Source: Burkholderia sp.
GTDB lineage: Bacteria > Pseudomonadota > Gammaproteobacteria > Burkholderiales > Burkholderiaceae
Assembly (NCBI GenBank): GCA_031253835.1
Contig: JAIRVP010000052.1
Span: 62,001-126,000 of the forward strand
Length of the DNA stretch: 64,000 nt
Reading direction: 5' to 3'
Positions 1 through 9,057 of this stretch are shown here, one piece after another (position 1 is the first letter of the stretch; each line of letters opens with the position of its first letter). The position numbers and the translations under genes are program-made. Below the pieces are notes generated by a model. It searched no databases and had not been told where the DNA came from. It saw nothing but the letters and a program-made list of their open reading frames with translations.

Positions 1-829
1 GCGTGCCGTCGTACGACACGCCGTACATGCCGACGTGGCCCGTCGACCAGTTCGCGACGACCGTCTTGCCGTTCGCGTCCTTCGCGGTCGCGTCGCGGCC
101 GAGCCAGCGGATCACCGACGCCATTGCGACCGATTCGTCGCGCGTCAGGATCGTCGGGCAGCCGTCGGAGCCGGCGGTGCCGAGCGAATCCGCATAGACG
201 ATCGTGAAGCCGCGCGGCACGAAGTAGCTTTCGATCCACGAGCGGCCGGCGGCGGCCGCCTCGACCTGCTGCAGCATCCGCGACTGCGGCGCGGCGGCCA
301 GGATGCGCGTGGACGCCGATGCGGGTGCGCCGGCGCTCGCGGCCGGATGCGGCGTGCCGTCGAGCTCGACGTCGACGTTGTGGTCGGGGCTGTCGGCGAG
401 CCCCGCGTAGTACGGGCTCGCGAGCACGATGACGGGCGTGCGTGCGCCGTTCGCGGTTTCGGACGGCCGCACGATGCGCACATGGATGCGGTCGCGCGTG
501 CCGTCGCCGTCGGAATCGACCGGCGTGTCGACCCACGCGTTTTCCTCGATCGTGCCGCCCGACAGCGACGGCTGCACCTGGCCGTTGCTGATCACCGGCT
601 TGTAGCGTCCGTTGCTGGACGGATTCGCGTACGGGACGCCGGACGGCGACACGTGCGACGCCAGCGATTGCGTATCGGCCGCGGCGGCGGCCCCCTCCTG
701 CTGGCCCTGCGCGAGTGCGGATACACCCGCCACGCTGCCGCCGTCGTCGCCGCCGCACGCGGCGAGCGTCGTGGCGGCCACGAGCGCGGGAAGCCACGCG
801 CGCCGGAATCCGGTTCGATGAATGTTCAT
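1..829 (-). CDS. Xaa-Pro dipeptidyl-peptidase-like S15/CocE-family lipoprotein, 3' end missing
   Basis: The gene runs off the left edge; only the first 276 residues are present. The N-terminus is a lipoprotein signal (hydrophobic run, then LAACGG), so the product is probably exported and lipidated. After an Ala/Gln-rich linker the sequence matches the start of S15 (PepX) or CocE-type alpha/beta hydrolases: an early strand reading PVIVLASPYY, then a GVSYDG nucleophile elbow whose Ser is the expected catalytic residue. S15 enzymes cleave Xaa-Pro dipeptides or esters; substrate cannot be told here because the Asp and His of the triad lie outside the window. The start ATG at 829 is preceded by GAGG eight bases upstream. 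The nearest upstream gene has the same orientation but is more than 600 bp away, so this gene probably has its own promoter. Confidence 0.8.
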   Translation of the reverse strand, partial: MNIHRTGFRRAWLPALVAATTLAACGGDDGGSVAGVSALAQGQQEGAAAAADTQSLASHVSPSGVPYANPSSNGRYKPVISNGQVQPSLSGGTIEENAWVDTPVDSDGDGTRDRIHVRIVRPSETANGARTPVIVLASPYYAGLADSPDHNVDVELDGTPHPAASAGAPASASTRILAAAPQSRMLQQVEAAAAGRSWIESYFVPRGFTIVYADSLGTAGSDGCPTILTRDESVAMASVIRWLGRDATAKDANGKTVVANWSTGHVGMYGVSYDGT

Positions 830-1453
830 TGAGTCGACCTCGTCTCTTGTGATTGTCTGGAACCGGCGCGGCTCGCGATACGCCCCCTGCGGCCTGGCCG
901 GGTACTGCGTCGGATGAAGCGGAACTGCACCATCAAGAACGGCGGGCGGGGCGCACGGTCGTCTCGCCCCGAACGGAACGCGTCAGCGCGGCGGTGGCGC
1001 GGAATGAATGCAGGAGTGCGAATCAAATGCGGGCATGCCCGGGCTTCCTTCAGGTTTCAGATGAAACGGGACGGCACGATGCAATGAGGCGGGAATGTTG
1101 CGAACGGCGGTGCTGCAACGGCAGGAAAGCGCGACGCGAGTCGGCGCGGCTGGCCGGATTGCTTTCCGGAAGCTTGCGCAAAAGTTATCTCAGTGAAATG
1201 TCCGTGTCAAACTTTTTTAGTTTCCGTCAAACAAAGTTTCAGCGCGCATGCGGCATGCCGTGTCAACGTCGGTGGAATCCGTCCATAAGCAGTGAAAAAC
1301 GGTCTGAACGGAATGCCGCTGGCGTCGGGCAGTCGCCGGCACCGCGCGCGGCCTGCGCGCCGAACGCGTCGACGTCGGCCTCGACGTGCTTGCCGACGAC
1401 ACGCCGGCCGGCAGCGGCAGCGCCGGTTTCCACGAGACGACGTAACGCGCGGC
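830..1453. other. Intergenic region with possible coding remnant
   Basis: No intact gene is seen in these 624 bases. The part nearest the peptidase start should hold its promoter; around 1200-1240 there is a locally AT-rich patch containing AAACTTTTTTAGTTT, an imperfect dyad. From 1308 to 1445 on the plus strand a short frame without a start codon has Burkholderia-like codon use and ends in TAA; it is listed separately. Confidence 0.5.
1308..1445 (+). pseudogene. Possible orphan 3' coding remnant
   Basis: A 45-codon open frame follows an in-frame TGA at 1305-1307 and ends at TAA 1443-1445. It has no start codon with a ribosome site. The second half (translation RAERVDVGLDVLADDTPAGS) has codons ending mostly in C or G and a composition like a real protein tail rather than a shadow frame. 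It faces the stop of the LolC-like gene eight bases away. It could be the decayed end of a lost gene; the parent family is not recognised. Confidence 0.25.
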
Positions 1454-2722
1454 CTATTCGTCGCGCAGGGCCTCGGCCGGCCGTACGCGGGCGGCGCGCC
1501 AGCTCGGGTACAGCGTCGCGACGCACGACATCAGGAACGCGGCCGATGCGATCTCGATCACGTCGATTGCCGAGAGCTTCGACGGCAGCGAGCTGAGGAA
1601 GTACACGGACGGCGTCAGGAAATGGATGCCGAGCAAGTGCTCGATCGCGGGTATCACCCACGGAATGCTGACCGCGATCGCGCAGCCGAAGGCGACGCCC
1701 GCGAGCGTGCCGGCGAGGCCGATCGTCATCCCCTGGATCGCGAAGATCTTCATGATCGACCGGGGCGGCGCGCCGAGCGTGCGCAGGATCGCGATGTCGC
1801 CCTGCTTCTGCGTGACGGTCATCACGAGCGACGACACGAGGTTGAACGCGGCGACCGCGACGATCAGCATCAGGATCAGCGACAGCATCCGCTTCTGCAG
1901 CCGCTCGGCTTCGAACCACGTGCGGTTCTGCCGCGTCCAGTCGCGGATGTACAGGTCGCCCGACAGCGAGCGCGACAGTGCGAGTGCGATTTCCGGCGCG
2001 CGCTGCAGGTCGTCGACGCGCAGCCGGACGCCGGTCGGCGCGGGCACGTTGAACAGCTTCTGCGCATCGCGGATGTGGATGTACGCGAGCGCGCTGTCGT
2101 ACTGGTAATGGCCCGACTCGAACGTGCCGACCACGTTGAACTGGCGAAACTGCGGCAGCGCCTCGCCGATCCGCGTGGTGTTGCCGGGCGCGAAGAACGT
2201 GAGGCGGTCGCCGATCTTCACGTGCAGCGCATCGGCGAGCGCCGAGCCGAGCACGATGCCCATTTCTCCCGGCACGAGCGCGTCGAGGCGGCCGGTCTTC
2301 AGCTTGCGCGCGATCTCGGACACGCGCGGCTCGAGCACGGGATCGATGCCGCGCAGCGCGACGCCTGTCACGTTGCCCGCGTTCGTCAGCAGCGCCTGCG
2401 CGTCGACGTAGGGCGCGATCGCGCGCACGGCCGGGTTCTGCAGCGATTCGTGCGCGGTGAGCCGCCAGTCGGGCATCGAGCCGGACGGCGAGAAGATTTC
2501 CACGTGCGCGAGCACCGACAGCATCCGGTCGCGCACTTCGGTCCGAAAGCCGTTCATGACGGACAGCACGACGATCAGCGCGGCGACGCCGAGCGCGATG
2601 CCGGCCATCGCGGCGCCGGCGATGAACGACACGAAGCCGTCGCCGGCCGAGCGCCGGCCGCCGCGCGCGTAGCGCAGCCCGATCTGCCATTCGAACGGGA
2701 GTTTCAAGCGGTTTCCTTTCAT
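1454..2722 (-). CDS. LolC/LolE-like lipoprotein-releasing permease (stand-alone)
   Basis: This 422-aa inner-membrane protein is of the LolC/LolE (FtsX/MacB_PCD) type. In the Lol system such permeases extract outer-membrane lipoproteins for LolA using the LolD ATPase. The N-terminus (LPFEWQIGLRYARGGRR) and the following GVAALIVVLSVMNGF segment are typical of LolC/E. A periplasmic domain of about 200 residues follows, then three C-terminal membrane segments and the tail PSWRAARVRPAEALRDE. I chose the ATG at 2722; an internal TTG five codons downstream (KLPFEW), the start usually annotated in LolC relatives, is equally plausible. No LolD-type ATPase lies next to it, so it is probably a paralogue of the housekeeping copy, sharing that ATPase or specialised. 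It is divergent from the alpha-2-macroglobulin gene. Confidence 0.88.
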   Translation of the reverse strand: MKGNRLKLPFEWQIGLRYARGGRRSAGDGFVSFIAGAAMAGIALGVAALIVVLSVMNGFRTEVRDRMLSVLAHVEIFSPSGSMPDWRLTAHESLQNPAVRAIAPYVDAQALLTNAGNVTGVALRGIDPVLEPRVSEIARKLKTGRLDALVPGEMGIVLGSALADALHVKIGDRLTFFAPGNTTRIGEALPQFRQFNVVGTFESGHYQYDSALAYIHIRDAQKLFNVPAPTGVRLRVDDLQRAPEIALALSRSLSGDLYIRDWTRQNRTWFEAERLQKRMLSLILMLIVAVAAFNLVSSLVMTVTQKQGDIAILRTLGAPPRSIMKIFAIQGMTIGLAGTLAGVAFGCAIAVSIPWVIPAIEHLLGIHFLTPSVYFLSSLPSKLSAIDVIEIASAAFLMSCVATLYPSWRAARVRPAEALRDE

Positions 2723-3006
2723 TTCGATTCGATCCTGCCGAGCCGCGCATTCTAGCGAACGCGGCGCGGCCGTGCGCAGAGGTTGCGCCGTGGACCGGAG
2801 CCCGCCCGACCGGCCGGTCACCCCGCGGCGTTGCGCGCCGGCACACCGATATTTCCATCGTTTCGGGTCTGATCGATAATGGCAGCCAGCATCCGGTCGA
2901 ACATACCAAGCAATACGGCGCAACCGGGCCGCGCCGTCACAGACCCATAACAATTCGGGGAAGGTTGCCGCGTCGGGCAGCATGTCCTTGACAAGGAAAT
3001 AACAAG

Positions 3007-6000
3007 ATGGATTTGCTGCGCTTCCTGCTGCTCCTGCCGATTCGCGTCGCAGGCTTCCTGTGGTGGCTGCTCGGCTGCGCGCTGCGGCCGCTGGTCGGCA
3101 ACGTGTCGTGGACGGCGCCCGCGTGGATGGGCATCACCGTCGCGGCCGTGCGCCGCCGCCCGTGGCATGCCGGCGGCCTCGTGCTGCTCGCGGCCGCGCT
3201 CGGCTACGGCGGGTACTGGTTCAAGCACCGCCCGAAGCCGCCCGAGCCCGAAACCGTCGGCTTCACCGTGAAGGCGCCGGCGATCACGACCTACGAGGTC
3301 GACGACACCGACAAGCCGAAGATCACCGTGCATCCGCTCGACGTGGCGTTCGCGCAATCGGCCGCGCCGATCGAGCGGGTCGGCAAGCCGGCCGGCGACG
3401 GCATCGAGATGACGCCCGCGCTGAAGGGTGCGTGGGAGTGGGTCGACGACAAGACGCTGCGCTTCACGCCGGCCGCCGACTGGCCGGTCGGCGCGCACGT
3501 CGAGGTGCGTTTCGCGGTGCACCGCGTGTTCGCGCCGCAGGTGCTCATGCGCGACGATCGTTTCGCGTTCGACTTGCCTGCGTTCGCCGCGACAGTCGGC
3601 AACAACGAGTTCTACCAGAACCCCGACAATCCGGCGGAGAAGCAGGCGCTGATGCAGCTGCGTTTCAACTATCCGGTCGATCCGGCCGAGTTCGAGAAGC
3701 GCATCGGCCTCGTGCTGGTCGGCCGCGACGTCAAGAGTACGACGCCGCTGCGCTACACCGTCAGCTACGACAAGATGAAGACGAGCGCGTGGGTCCACTC
3801 GCAGCCGCTCGAGGTGCCGCTTAATTCGATGGCGGCACGGCTCGACGTCGACAAGGGCGTGAAGAGTGCGCGCGGCGGCAACGGCACGCCGGACGTGCTG
3901 CATGCATTGGTCGACGTGCCGGGGCGCTACAGCCTGTCGATCGACAACATCGCGCCGACGCTCGTCGACAACGAGCGCTACGAGCCCGAGCAGGTGCTCG
4001 TCGCGCAAGCGTCCGACGGCGTGCGCAGCGCCGACCTGGCCGCGCGCGCCAAGGCGTGGGTGTTGCCGAAGCGCAAGCCGGGCGTCGATCAGTCGGACGA
4101 CGATCCGCCGTACGAATGGAACGTGGCCGACATCAGCGATGCGGTGCTGAAGCAGTCGAAGCCGTTGCCGCTCGAAGCGGTGCCGACCGAGAACGACTAT
4201 GCGACGCTGCAAAGCTTCAAGTATCACGCGACGCCGGGCGATCGCATCGTCGTGCGTGTCGCGGCCGACCTGAAATCGGCGGGCGGCTACCTGCTCGGCG
4301 ATCCGGTGACGACCGCGTTCACGGTGCCCGACTATCCGAAGCTGCTGCGCTTCATGGCCGACGGTTCGCTGCTGTCGATGAGCGGCAGCAAGCGGCTGTC
4401 GGTCGTGTCGCGCAACCTGCCGGGGATGAAGGTCGAGATCGGCCGCGTGCTGCCCGACCAGATCCAGCATCTCGTGAGCTTCAACAACGGCACGTACGCG
4501 CGGCCCGAGCTGTCCTATTCGTTCAGCGAGGACCACATCGTCGAGCGCTTCGTGCAGACGCGCGCGTTCCCGGCCGGCGAGCCCGGCAAGGCGCACTACG
4601 AAGGCATCGATCTCGGCCAGTACCTGAAGGGCGGCAAGCGCGGCGTGTTCCTGCTGCACCTGTCGAAGTACGACCCGGCGGCCGAGAAGAAGAAGGCCGA
4701 CGATGCGAAGGACAGCGATGCATCGTCCGGCGACGGCAGCCAGGATCAGTCCGACAACGCGGATTCGGGCGACAGCAGCGGCAACGGCGACGACAGCGAC
4801 AACGCGCTCGGCGATACGCGCCTGATCGTCGTGACCGATCTCGGAATGCTGGTCAAGCGGTCGCTCGACGGCAGCCAGGACGTGTTCATCCAGTCGATCC
4901 GCACCGGCAAGCCTGTTGCGGGCGCAACCGTGTCCGTGCTCGCGGTGAACGGCCAGGCGCTGTTCACGCAGACGACCAGTGCCGACGGCGTCGTGCATTT
5001 CCCCGCGTTCAAGGGGCTCGACCGCGAGAAGCGTCCGCAGCTGTATGTCGTGAAGAAGGACACCGACCTGTCGTTCCTGCCGGTAGCCGGCCGCGACCGC
5101 CAGCTCGACTTCTCGCGCTTCGACGTCGACGGCGAGCGCAACGCGACGGGCCAGGGGCAGCTGTCCGCGTACCTGTTCTCGGATCGCGGCCTGTACCGGC
5201 CCGGCGACCCGTTCCACATCGGCCTGATCGTGCGCGCGGCCAGCTGGGCGCGCAGCCCGGCCGGCGTGCCGTTGCAGGCGGAGATCGTCGATCCGCGCGG
5301 GATCACCGTCGAGCGCAAGCCGGTGACTGTCGACGCGACGGGCTTCACCGAGCTCGGCTATACGACCGCCGAAACGGCGCCGACCGGCACGTGGACGGTC
5401 AACCTGTATATCGTGAAGGACGGCCAGCCGGGCGCCGAGCCGATCGGCAGCACGACCGTGCAGGTGAAGGAGTTCCTGCCCGACCGGATGAAGGTCGACG
5501 CGAAGCTGTCGCAGCAGGTCGTCGAGGGGTGGGTGAAGCCGAAGGGGCTGAAGGGCATCGTCGATGCGCAGAACCTGTTCGGCACGCCGGCCGAGAAACG
5601 CCGCGTCGCGGCGACGCTGACGCTGCGCCCCGTGTGGCCGTCGTTCCGCAGCTGGCAGGGCTATCACTTCTTCGATGCGCGCCGCGCGAAGGAGGGCTAC
5701 ACGACGACGCTGCAGGACGGCACGACCGACGACAAGGGCCATGCCGAATTCGACCTCGATCTCGACAAGTACGCGGACGCGACCTACCAGCTGTATTTCC
5801 AGGCCAAGGCGTACGAAGCGGAAGGCGGGCGCAACGTCGCCGCGAACGCGCAGGCGCTCGTGTCGAACAACGACTGGCTCGTCGGCTACAAGTCGGTCGA
5901 CGATCTCGGCTACGTGAAGCGCGGCAGCCCGCGCACGGTGCGGCTCGTCGCGATCGATCCCGGTGCGAAGGCGATCGACGTGAAGGACCTGCGTGCGCAG

Positions 6001-9000
6001 CTCGTCGAGGAGCGCTACGTGTCGGTGCTGACCAAGCAGGATTCCGGCGCGTACAAATACGATTCGCGCCTGAAGGAAGTGCCGGTCGACGAGAAGCCGC
6101 TGTCGATTCCGGCGGCCGGGCTCGATTTCGCGCTGCGGACCGACAAGCCGGGCAGCTATGCGCTCGTGATCCGCCGCGCGGACGGCACCGCGGTGAACCG
6201 GATCGAGTATTCGGTCACCGGCGCCGCGAACGTCACGCGGTCGCTCGACCGCAACGCCGAGCTGCAGGTGAGCCTCGCGAAGCACGACTTCAAGCCGGGC
6301 GAGCAGATCGAGATCGCGATCCGCGCGCCTTACGCGGGCAGCGGCCTGATCACGATCGAGCGCGACAAGGTGTATGCGCATGCGTGGTTCCATGCGGACA
6401 CGACGAGCTCGATCCAGCACATCACGGTGCCGGCCGGCTTCGAAGGCAACGGCTACATCAACGTGCAGACCATCCGCGATCCGTCGTCGGACGAGATATT
6501 CATGAGCCCGCTGAGCTACGGCGTCGTGCCGTTCTCGGTGAACCTCGACGCGCGCCGCAATGCGGTGAGCGTCGATGCGCCGGCGCTCGTGAAGCCGGGC
6601 GACACGGTCAACTTCAACGTGCATTCCGCGAAGCCCGCGAAGGTCGTCGTGTTCGCGGTCGACGAGGGCATCCTGCAGGTCGCGCGCTACAAGCTCGGCG
6701 ATCCGCTGAAGTTCTTCTTCCGCAAGCGGATGCTCGAAGTCGGCACGTCGCAGATCCTCGACCTGATCCTGCCGGACTTCGAGAAGCTGATGGCGATGGC
6801 CGCGCCCGGCGGCGACGCCGACGACGCGATCGGCCGTCAGCTGAACCCGTTCAAGCGCAAGCGCGACAAGCCGGTCGTCTACTGGTCGGGGATCGTCGAC
6901 GTGAACGGCGACACGCGCCTGAGCTACACGGTGCCCGACTACTTCAACGGGAAGCTGCGCGTGATGGCCGTGTCGGTGTCGCCGGACCTGGTCGGCACGT
7001 TCGAGGGCGCGACGACGGTGCGCGGCGATTTCGTGCTGTCGCCGAACGTGCCGACGACGCTCGCGCCGGGCGACGAGGCCGACGTCAGCGTCGGTGTCGC
7101 GAACAACCTGACGGGCGTTGGCAACCAGCCGGTGCCGGTGGCGGTCACGCTGAAGACAGGCCCGCAGTTGCAGGTGATCGGGCCGGCGACGCAGAACGTC
7201 GCGCTTGCGCCGCAGCACGAAGGCGTCGCGATGTTCCGCGTGAAGGCGACCGATACGCTCGGCTCGGGTGCGCTGTCGTTCGGCGCGCGCTACGGCGCGA
7301 AGGGCGCGCAGCAGCGCGTCGACGTGTCGGTGCGGCCGGCTGCCGCGTTCCGTACGCAGCTCGACATCGCGCGCGTCGATCCGGGCAAGAAGGCGAGCGT
7401 GCCCAACCTGCGGTCGATGTACGACGCGTACGCGTCGCGCGACGCGAGCATCTCGACTGCGCCGCTCGTGCTGTCCGAGGGGCTGTCGTCGTATCTCGTC
7501 AACTTCGACCACTACTGCAGCGAGCAGATGGTGAGCGCGGTCGTGCCGCGCGTGTTCGCCGCGAAGTGGCTGTCGGTGCGCGCGCTGACGAGCGCGATGC
7601 ATGCACCGGAAGCCGGCGCCGACGCGGCGAACGCGAGCGCGATCGCGCAGTTCCTCGGCGTGCTGCGCAGCCGGCAGAACGCACAGGGCGGGTTCGGTCT
7701 GTGGAGCGCGACGCCCGATGCCGATCCGTTCGTGTCCGCGTATTCGATGCACGTGCTGCTCGACGCGCGCGATCGCGGTATGGCGGTGCCGAAGGACATG
7801 CTCGATGCGGGCAATGCGTATCTGCAGAAGCTCGCCGCGAACGATTCGCTCGGCTCGCTCGACCTGCTGCGGCAGCGTGCGTACGCGGTGTACCTGCTGA
7901 CGCGCCAGGGCAACGTGACGACCAACAGCCTCGCGGCCGTGCAGAAGCGGCTGCAGGATGCGTACCCGAAAGACTGGAAGAACGATCTCGCGGCGGCGTG
8001 GCTCGCCGCGTCGTATCGGCTGCTGAAGCAGGACAAGGAGGCCGCCGCGCTGATCGCGGGCCCGCAGGCGTTGCTCGAACGCAAGCGCGCGTCCGACGGC
8101 GATGACGTGACGGGCTACTACATCGACCCGCTGACGCGCGACGCGAGCGTGCTGTACCTGCTCGCGAAGCACTTCCCGGAACGCGCGGGCAAGCTGTCGC
8201 CGCGCGCGATGGACAACATCGCCGCGCCGCTCGTCGACAACCGCTACAACACGCTGTCGTCGGCGATGACGATCCTCGCGCTCGATGCGTATGCGGCGTC
8301 GAACGCGGGCCAGCTCGACCGGCTCGCGATCGACGAAGTGCGGGCGGGCGCCGGCGCGAAGGACGTGTCGTCGATCCAGGCGAACCTCGTGCGCTCGGGG
8401 ACGTGGGCGGCCGGCGCGTCGCGCGTCGACTTCGTGAACGGCAGCGCGCTGCCCGCGTGGTGGGTCGCGAGCCAGTCGGGCTACGACCGCGGCACGTCGA
8501 CGAAGGCGATCAAGAACGGGCTGGAGATCGTGCGCGACTACACCGATACGAACGGCAAGCCGCTCGACAGGATCACGCTTGGCCAGGAGATCGACGTGCA
8601 CCTGAAGATCCGCGCGACGGGCTCCGCGAACGTCGGCAACGTCGCGATCGTCGACCTGTTGCCGGGCGGCTTCGATCCGGTGATCGCACCGCCGCCGGTG
8701 ACCGACGCGCAGGACGGCGACAGCAACGGCGGCACGCCGGCGCCGGTGGCCGATGCGCCGTGGCGTTCGCCGATCGGCGTGACGGGTTCGACGTGGCAGC
8801 CGCAGTTCGCGGATGTGCGCGAGGATCGCGTGGTGATCTACGGCACCGCGACGACCGACGTGCGCGAATTCGTCTACCGGATCAAGGCGAGCAACGCGGG
8901 CCGCTTCATTGCGCCGCCCGCTTACGGCGAGTCGATGTACGACCGGCGCGTGCAGGCACAGGCGCCGGGCGGCGCGGCACTGACGGTGGAGCGCGTGCGA

Positions 9001-9003
9001 TGA
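3007..9003 (+). CDS. Bacterial alpha-2-macroglobulin family protein with thioester motif
   Basis: At 1998 aa this is larger than the E. coli-type YfhM lipoprotein. Bacterial alpha-2-macroglobulins are thought to trap proteases that breach the envelope and to work with PbpC, which repairs peptidoglycan. The thioester motif CSEQ is present at residues 1504-1507, followed by a TED-type alpha-toroid with repeated helices. MG-type beta domains fill roughly residues 70-1450. Unlike E. coli YfhM there is no lipobox: the N-terminus has two hydrophobic stretches (about residues 5-28 and 58-74), suggesting anchoring in the inner membrane. An Asp/Ser/Asn-rich low-complexity insert occupies about residues 559-602. 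The start ATG is preceded by AAGGA nine bases upstream. The pbpC gene follows after 54 bp on the same strand, forming the classic pair. Confidence 0.92.
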   Translation: MDLLRFLLLLPIRVAGFLWWLLGCALRPLVGNVSWTAPAWMGITVAAVRRRPWHAGGLVLLAAALGYGGYWFKHRPKPPEPETVGFTVKAPAITTYEVDDTDKPKITVHPLDVAFAQSAAPIERVGKPAGDGIEMTPALKGAWEWVDDKTLRFTPAADWPVGAHVEVRFAVHRVFAPQVLMRDDRFAFDLPAFAATVGNNEFYQNPDNPAEKQALMQLRFNYPVDPAEFEKRIGLVLVGRDVKSTTPLRYTVSYDKMKTSAWVHSQPLEVPLNSMAARLDVDKGVKSARGGNGTPDVLHALVDVPGRYSLSIDNIAPTLVDNERYEPEQVLVAQASDGVRSADLAARAKAWVLPKRKPGVDQSDDDPPYEWNVADISDAVLKQSKPLPLEAVPTENDYATLQSFKYHATPGDRIVVRVAADLKSAGGYLLGDPVTTAFTVPDYPKLLRFMADGSLLSMSGSKRLSVVSRNLPGMKVEIGRVLPDQIQHLVSFNNGTYARPELSYSFSEDHIVERFVQTRAFPAGEPGKAHYEGIDLGQYLKGGKRGVFLLHLSKYDPAAEKKKADDAKDSDASSGDGSQDQSDNADSGDSSGNGDDSDNALGDTRLIVVTDLGMLVKRSLDGSQDVFIQSIRTGKPVAGATVSVLAVNGQALFTQTTSADGVVHFPAFKGLDREKRPQLYVVKKDTDLSFLPVAGRDRQLDFSRFDVDGERNATGQGQLSAYLFSDRGLYRPGDPFHIGLIVRAASWARSPAGVPLQAEIVDPRGITVERKPVTVDATGFTELGYTTAETAPTGTWTVNLYIVKDGQPGAEPIGSTTVQVKEFLPDRMKVDAKLSQQVVEGWVKPKGLKGIVDAQNLFGTPAEKRRVAATLTLRPVWPSFRSWQGYHFFDARRAKEGYTTTLQDGTTDDKGHAEFDLDLDKYADATYQLYFQAKAYEAEGGRNVAANAQALVSNNDWLVGYKSVDDLGYVKRGSPRTVRLVAIDPGAKAIDVKDLRAQLVEERYVSVLTKQDSGAYKYDSRLKEVPVDEKPLSIPAAGLDFALRTDKPGSYALVIRRADGTAVNRIEYSVTGAANVTRSLDRNAELQVSLAKHDFKPGEQIEIAIRAPYAGSGLITIERDKVYAHAWFHADTTSSIQHITVPAGFEGNGYINVQTIRDPSSDEIFMSPLSYGVVPFSVNLDARRNAVSVDAPALVKPGDTVNFNVHSAKPAKVVVFAVDEGILQVARYKLGDPLKFFFRKRMLEVGTSQILDLILPDFEKLMAMAAPGGDADDAIGRQLNPFKRKRDKPVVYWSGIVDVNGDTRLSYTVPDYFNGKLRVMAVSVSPDLVGTFEGATTVRGDFVLSPNVPTTLAPGDEADVSVGVANNLTGVGNQPVPVAVTLKTGPQLQVIGPATQNVALAPQHEGVAMFRVKATDTLGSGALSFGARYGAKGAQQRVDVSVRPAAAFRTQLDIARVDPGKKASVPNLRSMYDAYASRDASISTAPLVLSEGLSSYLVNFDHYCSEQMVSAVVPRVFAAKWLSVRALTSAMHAPEAGADAANASAIAQFLGVLRSRQNAQGGFGLWSATPDADPFVSAYSMHVLLDARDRGMAVPKDMLDAGNAYLQKLAANDSLGSLDLLRQRAYAVYLLTRQGNVTTNSLAAVQKRLQDAYPKDWKNDLAAAWLAASYRLLKQDKEAAALIAGPQALLERKRASDGDDVTGYYIDPLTRDASVLYLLAKHFPERAGKLSPRAMDNIAAPLVDNRYNTLSSAMTILALDAYAASNAGQLDRLAIDEVRAGAGAKDVSSIQANLVRSGTWAAGASRVDFVNGSALPAWWVASQSGYDRGTSTKAIKNGLEIVRDYTDTNGKPLDRITLGQEIDVHLKIRATGSANVGNVAIVDLLPGGFDPVIAPPPVTDAQDGDSNGGTPAPVADAPWRSPIGVTGSTWQPQFADVREDRVVIYGTATTDVREFVYRIKASNAGRFIAPPAYGESMYDRRVQAQAPGGAALTVERVR

Positions 9004-9057
9004 CGAGGCGGCTGCACCGGCGCGGCAGGCCGCGTAGAAAGCGAGGAGCACGCGCGC

